A DNA stretch of 17,224 bases from an uncultured Eubacteriales bacterium (GTDB taxonomy: Bacteria > Bacillota > Clostridia > Lachnospirales > Lachnospiraceae). The notes under the pieces were generated by a model. The model saw only the letters and a program-made list of their open reading frames with translations, searched no databases and had not been told where the DNA came from. Where the stretch lies: positions 1-17,224 of the forward strand of contig CASFUI010000142.1 in the NCBI GenBank assembly GCA_949297565.1, written 5' to 3'. Positions 13,887-17,224 of the stretch are shown piece by piece. Every line of letters starts with the position of its first letter. Position 1 is the stretch's first letter. A program made the translations under genes and the position numbers.

Positions 13887-14903
13887 CTAATAAGTGTATG
13901 GTGTCGTAGGAGTAGCAGGATATTTAGATACGTCGCGTACATAATTATAATTTCCCTGGTCAAGATAGTCCTGTATCTCCTGGTCCGTCTTCATAAAACA
14001 TGCAAAACCAGAACGCATTCTTGTAGAATCAAAGTGATACCAGCCTGTACCTACGTCAACCAGCAGCCATGCGTGGTCTCCCGTCGGTGAATTTTCATTT
14101 TCAATCCACATAACCTTTGCGCCGAGAGCTTCTAGCAGCGCCCTGTCAACTGACGTGTACGTAAAGCAGTCCCCGCCAGTATAATCGGACCTCTTAAGCT
14201 CTGTAAGTGCTAGCAGCGCCTCGTTCTCCCAATCACTTCCGTCATAACAGATACCTGTATAACCTATCTTGTTATGAGCATAGTCGAAAATCGCCCTTAG
14301 CTTCTGACCTGTTGACATTGTATCATCAGTTATGCTTGCAAGAATTTCCTGCGCCAGCGCCTGATATGAGCCCTCAACCGGAGCCGGATTTTCAATGGTT
14401 ATCTGCGCCTGTGCAGTAGCCTCATTTCCGGCAGCATCAACGGCCCTGTAAGTTACGGTGTAAGTGCCCGGAGTATTGACGTCAACCTCAGACTTGTCGA
14501 CCTCAACCTCAACCTCGCCGTCCACGTCATCAACCGCGGAAACTCCCGACAGATACGAAATCTTATCTCCGATAACAAATGTCTTGTCCTCAACTCCGCT
14601 GATAACCGGAGCAGTCACATCCTTTGGCTCCTCAGTTCTTTCTTCATCAGTCTTTTTTTCCTCGTCTTTTTTTGACTGTTCTTCACTCTGAGAATTTACA
14701 TTGCCTTTGTTTCCGCCGTCTGAAGAAGCGGCAACGCTCTTATTGAGATTTACAGCCAAAATCACGCCCGCTACAATCAAAACAACAACCAGCACTGCAC
14801 CCGCGCATATAATTGTGTACATATGCTTTGATATATATTTTTTTATTTTCTTTATATTAACTTCCCGTCTGCTCTTTACTCGAACACCTTTTCTGTTTCC
14901 CAT
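13887..14903 (-). CDS. Membrane-anchored Ig-like plus transglutaminase-like protein
   Basis: This 338-residue surface protein has a basic cytoplasmic start, one membrane segment at about residues 29-53 and a low-complexity charged linker (about 57-95). An Ig-like/DUF5011-type domain follows at about 96-171 (TAPVISGVEDKTFVIGDKIS, NTPGTYTVTYRAVDAAGNEA). The C-terminal transglutaminase/protease-like domain has a complete Cys-His-Asp triad: GGDCFTY (Cys246), GDHAWLLV (His277) and HFDSTR (Asp292). Such domains cut or cross-link proteins or peptides; the target here is unknown. The frame opens at 14927, but the ATG at 14901-14903 has GAGG 6 bases upstream. A near-consensus promoter precedes it, and it is probably the first gene of the MBOAT cluster. 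Confidence 0.91.
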   Translation of the reverse strand: MGNRKGVRVKSRREVNIKKIKKYISKHMYTIICAGAVLVVVLIVAGVILAVNLNKSVAASSDGGNKGNVNSQSEEQSKKDEEKKTDEERTEEPKDVTAPVISGVEDKTFVIGDKISYLSGVSAVDDVDGEVEVEVDKSEVDVNTPGTYTVTYRAVDAAGNEATAQAQITIENPAPVEGSYQALAQEILASITDDTMSTGQKLRAIFDYAHNKIGYTGICYDGSDWENEALLALTELKRSDYTGGDCFTYTSVDRALLEALGAKVMWIENENSPTGDHAWLLVDVGTGWYHFDSTRMRSGFACFMKTDQEIQDYLDQGNYNYVRDVSKYPATPTTPYTY

Positions 14904-14906
14904 TTT

Positions 14907-14930
14907 AATCCTCATTTCTGCGCACACTTT
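14907..14930 (-). repeat. Leader repeat copy B (matches 3377-3400)
   Basis: These 24 bases directly before the transglutaminase-like gene match 22 of 24 bases before the beta-CASP nuclease gene. They include the ribosome binding site and, as in copy A, an upstream in-frame ATG inside it. Both copies lie at the same position relative to the start codon. Confidence 0.6.
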
Positions 14931-14953
14931 CAGCGTATTGCATTTTCCGTTAA

Positions 14954-14982
14954 ATTATAGAGCATATACCTGTTATTTTCAA
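14954..14982 (-). promoter_or_regulatory. Promoter of the surface cluster (transglutaminase-like gene)
   Basis: On the minus strand TTGAAA (14977-14982) and TATAAT (14954-14959) are 17 bases apart, a near-consensus housekeeping promoter. The start would be near 14947, about 45 bases before the chosen ATG. Confidence 0.8.
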
Positions 14983-15014
14983 CCTTTTTTTGCGCACTCG
15001 CACAGGTACAAATG

Positions 15015-15043
15015 TTGCCAATTCAGGAATAAGGTTTTATAAT
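15015..15043 (+). promoter_or_regulatory. Promoter of the asparaginase-family gene
   Basis: TTGCCA (15015-15020) and a perfect TATAAT (15038-15043) are 17 bases apart. Transcription would begin near 15050, 45 bases before the ATG. It rules out the longer frame that opens at 14990. The two divergent -35 boxes are 32 bp apart. Confidence 0.8.
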
Positions 15044-15094
15044 TTGTTAAAACCGGATAAAATATTTTTATTAAAAATCAGAACGGAGATTATT

Positions 15095-16192
15095 ATGACT
15101 ATATATCACCTTTTTACAGGAGGCACAATAGGAAGCAGAATAAATACAGACGGGCAGATTTCACCTGATGAAAACAGCCCCTACCGTCTCTTGGAAATGT
15201 ACAAAAAACAATTTACTGTGGATTTTAATATCGAATGTATTCCTGTATATGAAATTCTAAGCGAAAATCTTGACGCAGAACACCTGCTCAAATTAATAAG
15301 AGCTGTCGGTGAACTCTTGGCTTCGCAAAAACTCTCGGAAAATGACGGAATTATAATAACTCACGGAACTGACACGCTTCAATATACCGCGGCAATTCTT
15401 GGCTATGTCTTCAGCTCTGCCAAAATACCAATAGTGCTCGTATCAAGCGATTTTATTCTTGATGACGAGCGTGCCAACGGCATGGACAACTACCGCTATG
15501 CTGTCGAGTTTATTAAAAACACCGGAAAAGGCGGCTATTTTGAAGGCATGGGCGGCGTATTTGTAAGCTACTGCAACAAGGGAGGCTCCCCGACTGTTCA
15601 CCTTGCTACAAGGCTGGCTCTTCCCGTTGAATATTCGGGTGATGTATCAAGCGTATGCGATTCATATGTATGCAGGTTTTCCGTCGGATACAGCACAAGC
15701 TATGAAGATGTATACGACAGAAAAACCATAGTCCCCGCTGATTCAGCCAAAACTTTCATGCACATAAATCCTTCTTATAGTATCTCACCCGGTAACCGCA
15801 GTTTTAATCTAAATCCAAAAACGCTTAAACTGACTGACAAAACCGACTATATTCTTCGTATACGTCCATATCCCGGTTTTAAATATCCCGCACTGTCAGA
15901 AGACGTCAAGGCTGTTTTGCATGAAAGCTATCATTCCGGAACTATCTGTATAAGTGACGACCTGAGAGCATTTGCCGAAAAAGCCCGCAGTCTCAATATC
16001 CCGATTTTTCTGACAGGCCTTGACTGCCGCGAAAGCGAATATGAAACTGTTGAGCAGTACAGAAAACTTGATATTATCCCGGTGCACAACAGCGCGGCAA
16101 TAGCACTATACTGCAAGCTGTGGCTTGCGGTAAGCAACGGGATTGATATTGCGGAAGCCTGCACGCACAGCTATGCCGGGGACTGGGTGTGA
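15095..16192 (+). CDS. L-asparaginase/glutaminase-family amidohydrolase
   Basis: This 365-residue cytoplasmic protein has the asparaginase fold signatures: LFTGGTIGS with the nucleophile-position Thr11, and IITHGTDTLQYTAAIL with the Thr92-Asp93 pair. SSDFILDDERANGMDNYRYA follows, matching the subunit-contact and binding region. The family hydrolyses asparagine to aspartate and ammonia; some members act on other amides. A catalytic Lys normally lies about 70 residues after the second Thr. Here the matching region reads CNKGGSPTVHLATRL and the counterpart is unclear, so activity on asparagine is likely but not certain. There is no signal peptide. The ATG has GGAG 6 bases upstream and follows a strong promoter. 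It is the only plus-strand gene and ends 11 bp from the convergent DegV gene. Confidence 0.9.
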   Translation: MTIYHLFTGGTIGSRINTDGQISPDENSPYRLLEMYKKQFTVDFNIECIPVYEILSENLDAEHLLKLIRAVGELLASQKLSENDGIIITHGTDTLQYTAAILGYVFSSAKIPIVLVSSDFILDDERANGMDNYRYAVEFIKNTGKGGYFEGMGGVFVSYCNKGGSPTVHLATRLALPVEYSGDVSSVCDSYVCRFSVGYSTSYEDVYDRKTIVPADSAKTFMHINPSYSISPGNRSFNLNPKTLKLTDKTDYILRIRPYPGFKYPALSEDVKAVLHESYHSGTICISDDLRAFAEKARSLNIPIFLTGLDCRESEYETVEQYRKLDIIPVHNSAAIALYCKLWLAVSNGIDIAEACTHSYAGDWV

Positions 16193-16203
16193 ACTTTAAG
16201 CGC

Positions 16204-17082
16204 TTACCCTCTGTCCGGACGACATGAACATCCGATGCCAAGTCCTCCGTAGCCTATATGACAGGACACCCCCATTGAGAGATTATCGCAGTGTACCTCC
16301 ATTCCCGGAAACGCTGCCCTGATCTCCTCCTCCCATTCACGGGACAAATCAGCCGGGGCGCTTGAAGCTGCCAGAAGATTAACCTCCCCGCGCATATACC
16401 ACTCAGAAAATGTTGTCTCCAAATCGTGCTTTAACGCCTCAATCATCACCCTCTTTGCTTTATTGAAACCCCTGCACTTACGGTATACATCAAGCGTTCC
16501 CACATCAAATTTGAGCACAGGCTTTATATTGAGCACATTTCCGAGAGTCGCCGAAGCCGGAGAAATTCTGCCTCCGCGCTTAAGATTATCAAGCGTCTCA
16601 ACCCCTATATAAATAACCATATTAGCTTTTGACGCCTCAAGCGTCTTTTTAATCCACGGAGCAACATATCCCTCATCTATCAGTTCAAGCGCATCCAGCA
16701 CCGCCCTGCGCTGTGCCGCTGAAACTCTTCCGTTATCGACGACAAACACACGGTTTTTGTATTTTTCATCCTCTGCAAAAGTCTCCGCTGTATGACACGA
16801 GCCGCTCAGACCGCTGCTTATCGGTATATATATTATCTGCTCATACTCTTTAAGCGCCTCATCCCAGATATTCATCACATCAGTAGGCGACGGCTGTGAT
16901 GTCCGTACATCAGCGCCGCTCTTTAATTTTTCAAGAAAATCATCCCATGTATATGTAACGCCCTCGTAGCAGCATTCCCCGTCAACATAAAAAGGCATCG
17001 GCAAAACCTTAACACCGAGCCTGTCCGCTTCTTCCCTCGTTATTCCGCTGTGACTGTCAGTCACTACCCCAATCCGCTTCAT
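16204..17082 (-). CDS. DegV-family fatty-acid-binding protein
   Basis: This 292-residue cytoplasmic protein is of the DegV/FakB family. Members bind a fatty acid and, as FakB, present it to the kinase FakA for phosphorylation. Characteristic stretches are VVTDSHSGIT at the start, VRTSQPSPTDVMNIW, IYIPISSGLSGSCHTAETFA and LDNLKRGGRISPASATLGNVLNIKPVL. The C-terminal loop HIGYGGLGIGCS replaces the more usual HxGPGALG form. Length is normal. The ATG has GGAGG 12 bases upstream, a longer gap than usual, but no better start lies nearby. No fakA-like gene is in the window. The stop is inside a 10-bp palindrome, TAAGCGCTTA (16197-16206), shared with the convergent asparaginase end; no terminator stem with a T-run is visible there. 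Confidence 0.95.
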   Translation of the reverse strand: MKRIGVVTDSHSGITREEADRLGVKVLPMPFYVDGECCYEGVTYTWDDFLEKLKSGADVRTSQPSPTDVMNIWDEALKEYEQIIYIPISSGLSGSCHTAETFAEDEKYKNRVFVVDNGRVSAAQRRAVLDALELIDEGYVAPWIKKTLEASKANMVIYIGVETLDNLKRGGRISPASATLGNVLNIKPVLKFDVGTLDVYRKCRGFNKAKRVMIEALKHDLETTFSEWYMRGEVNLLAASSAPADLSREWEEEIRAAFPGMEVHCDNLSMGVSCHIGYGGLGIGCSCRPDRG

Positions 17083-17111
17083 AATTATAAACCGCCTCCG
17101 TTTTTCAAATA

Positions 17112-17155
17112 ATTGAGATAAGTTTTATTATATCAAACATTTTGAAAATCTCAAT
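17112..17155. promoter_or_regulatory. Inverted repeats around the degV promoter (possible operator)
   Basis: ATTGAGAT (17112-17119) and ATCTCAAT (17148-17155) form a perfect 8-bp inverted repeat; the right arm covers the -35 box and the left arm the expected transcription start. A second small palindrome, TCAAACATTTTGA (17133-17145), lies in the spacer. Repression by a lipid-responsive or other regulator is possible but unproven. Confidence 0.35.
17127..17154 (-). promoter_or_regulatory. Extended -10 promoter of the degV gene
   Basis: On the minus strand TTGAGA (17149-17154) and TATAAT (17127-17132) are 16 bases apart. TGA directly before the -10 makes a TGnTATAAT extended element. The start is expected near 17120, about 38 bases before the ATG. 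Confidence 0.75.
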
Positions 17156-17174
17156 ATTGTTTTTGCTGTAGAAT

Positions 17175-17207
17175 AAAAAAGAGCGCTGTTACTGACGCAC
17201 ACAGTGC
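17175..17207 (-). terminator. Probable terminator of a gene beyond the right edge
   Basis: On the minus strand GCACTGT (17201-17207) and ACAGCGC (17183-17189) form a 7-bp stem with one mismatch, followed by TTTTTT (17175-17180). It would end a minus-strand gene lying outside the window. Confidence 0.45.
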
Positions 17208-17224
17208 AGAAACGTCAAGAAACA

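Noticed and set aside
16197..16206. TAAGCGCTTA palindrome between convergent genes as a bidirectional terminator
   Set aside because: The arms are only 5 bp with no loop and no T-run on either side, and it overlaps the degV stop codon.
1..17224. CRISPR arrays, tRNA or rRNA genes, transposases, phage attachment sites or defence genes
   Set aside because: No regularly spaced repeats, cloverleaf-like sequences, transposase motifs or integrase genes were seen in either strand.

Overview
The window looks like a stretch of chromosome from a low-GC Firmicute, most likely a gut Lachnospiraceae-type Clostridium relative. This is inferred from AT-rich spacers, strong GGAGG-type ribosome binding sites, occasional TTG starts and the gene families present; no rRNA or tRNA is available to prove it. 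A rhamnogalacturonan-acetylesterase-like protein would suit a pectin-using gut organism such as Lachnospira, but that is only a suggestion. Fourteen of the fifteen genes lie on the minus strand; the asparaginase-family gene is the single plus-strand one. I saw no insertion sequence, phage gene, CRISPR array, tRNA or rRNA.

Layout from left to right. (1) At 1-257 is the N-terminal end of glutamate synthase (gltB, running off the left edge), with a clear promoter and an AT-rich upstream region of about 490 bp. (2) At 752-3373 are a diacylglycerol-kinase-like lipid kinase (TTG start, own terminator) and a metallo-beta-lactamase/beta-CASP RNA-processing nuclease. (3) At 3568-4396 is a manganese-efflux unit: mntP preceded by a yybP-ykoY-type Mn2+ riboswitch, an intrinsic terminator whose stem competes with riboswitch helix P1, and a promoter overlapped by a 17-bp Fur-family-like palindrome. 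(4) At 4407-6005 is a three-gene unit from one strong promoter: two small membrane-anchored proteins of unknown function and a nitroreductase. (5) At 6101-10528 is an operon of an intracellular SGNH esterase with a C-terminal beta-sandwich-like region, an M18 aminopeptidase and a MATE exporter, ending in a 19-bp hairpin terminator.

(6) At 10672-14982 is a cell-surface cluster: a membrane-anchored Ig-like/transglutaminase-like protein, an MBOAT O-acyltransferase of the DltB/AlgI type, a membrane-anchored SGNH-like partner in which Cys occupies the nucleophile position, and a small lipoprotein. This is the part most likely to hold something undescribed: it resembles DltB/DltD and AlgI/AlgJ-X machines that pass acyl groups across the membrane to a surface polymer, but the substrate cannot be read from the sequence. 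(7) At 15015-16192, divergent from the surface cluster, is an L-asparaginase-family gene with a near-consensus promoter. (8) At 16204-17154 is a DegV-family fatty-acid-binding protein, convergent with the asparaginase gene and preceded by an extended -10 promoter flanked by inverted repeats. A probable terminator of the next gene lies at the right edge.

Several start codons were moved inward from the longest reading frame because a ribosome binding site or a promoter decides them (beta-CASP nuclease, mntP, the 148-residue membrane protein, the M18 peptidase, the SGNH partner, MBOAT, the transglutaminase-like protein and asparaginase).
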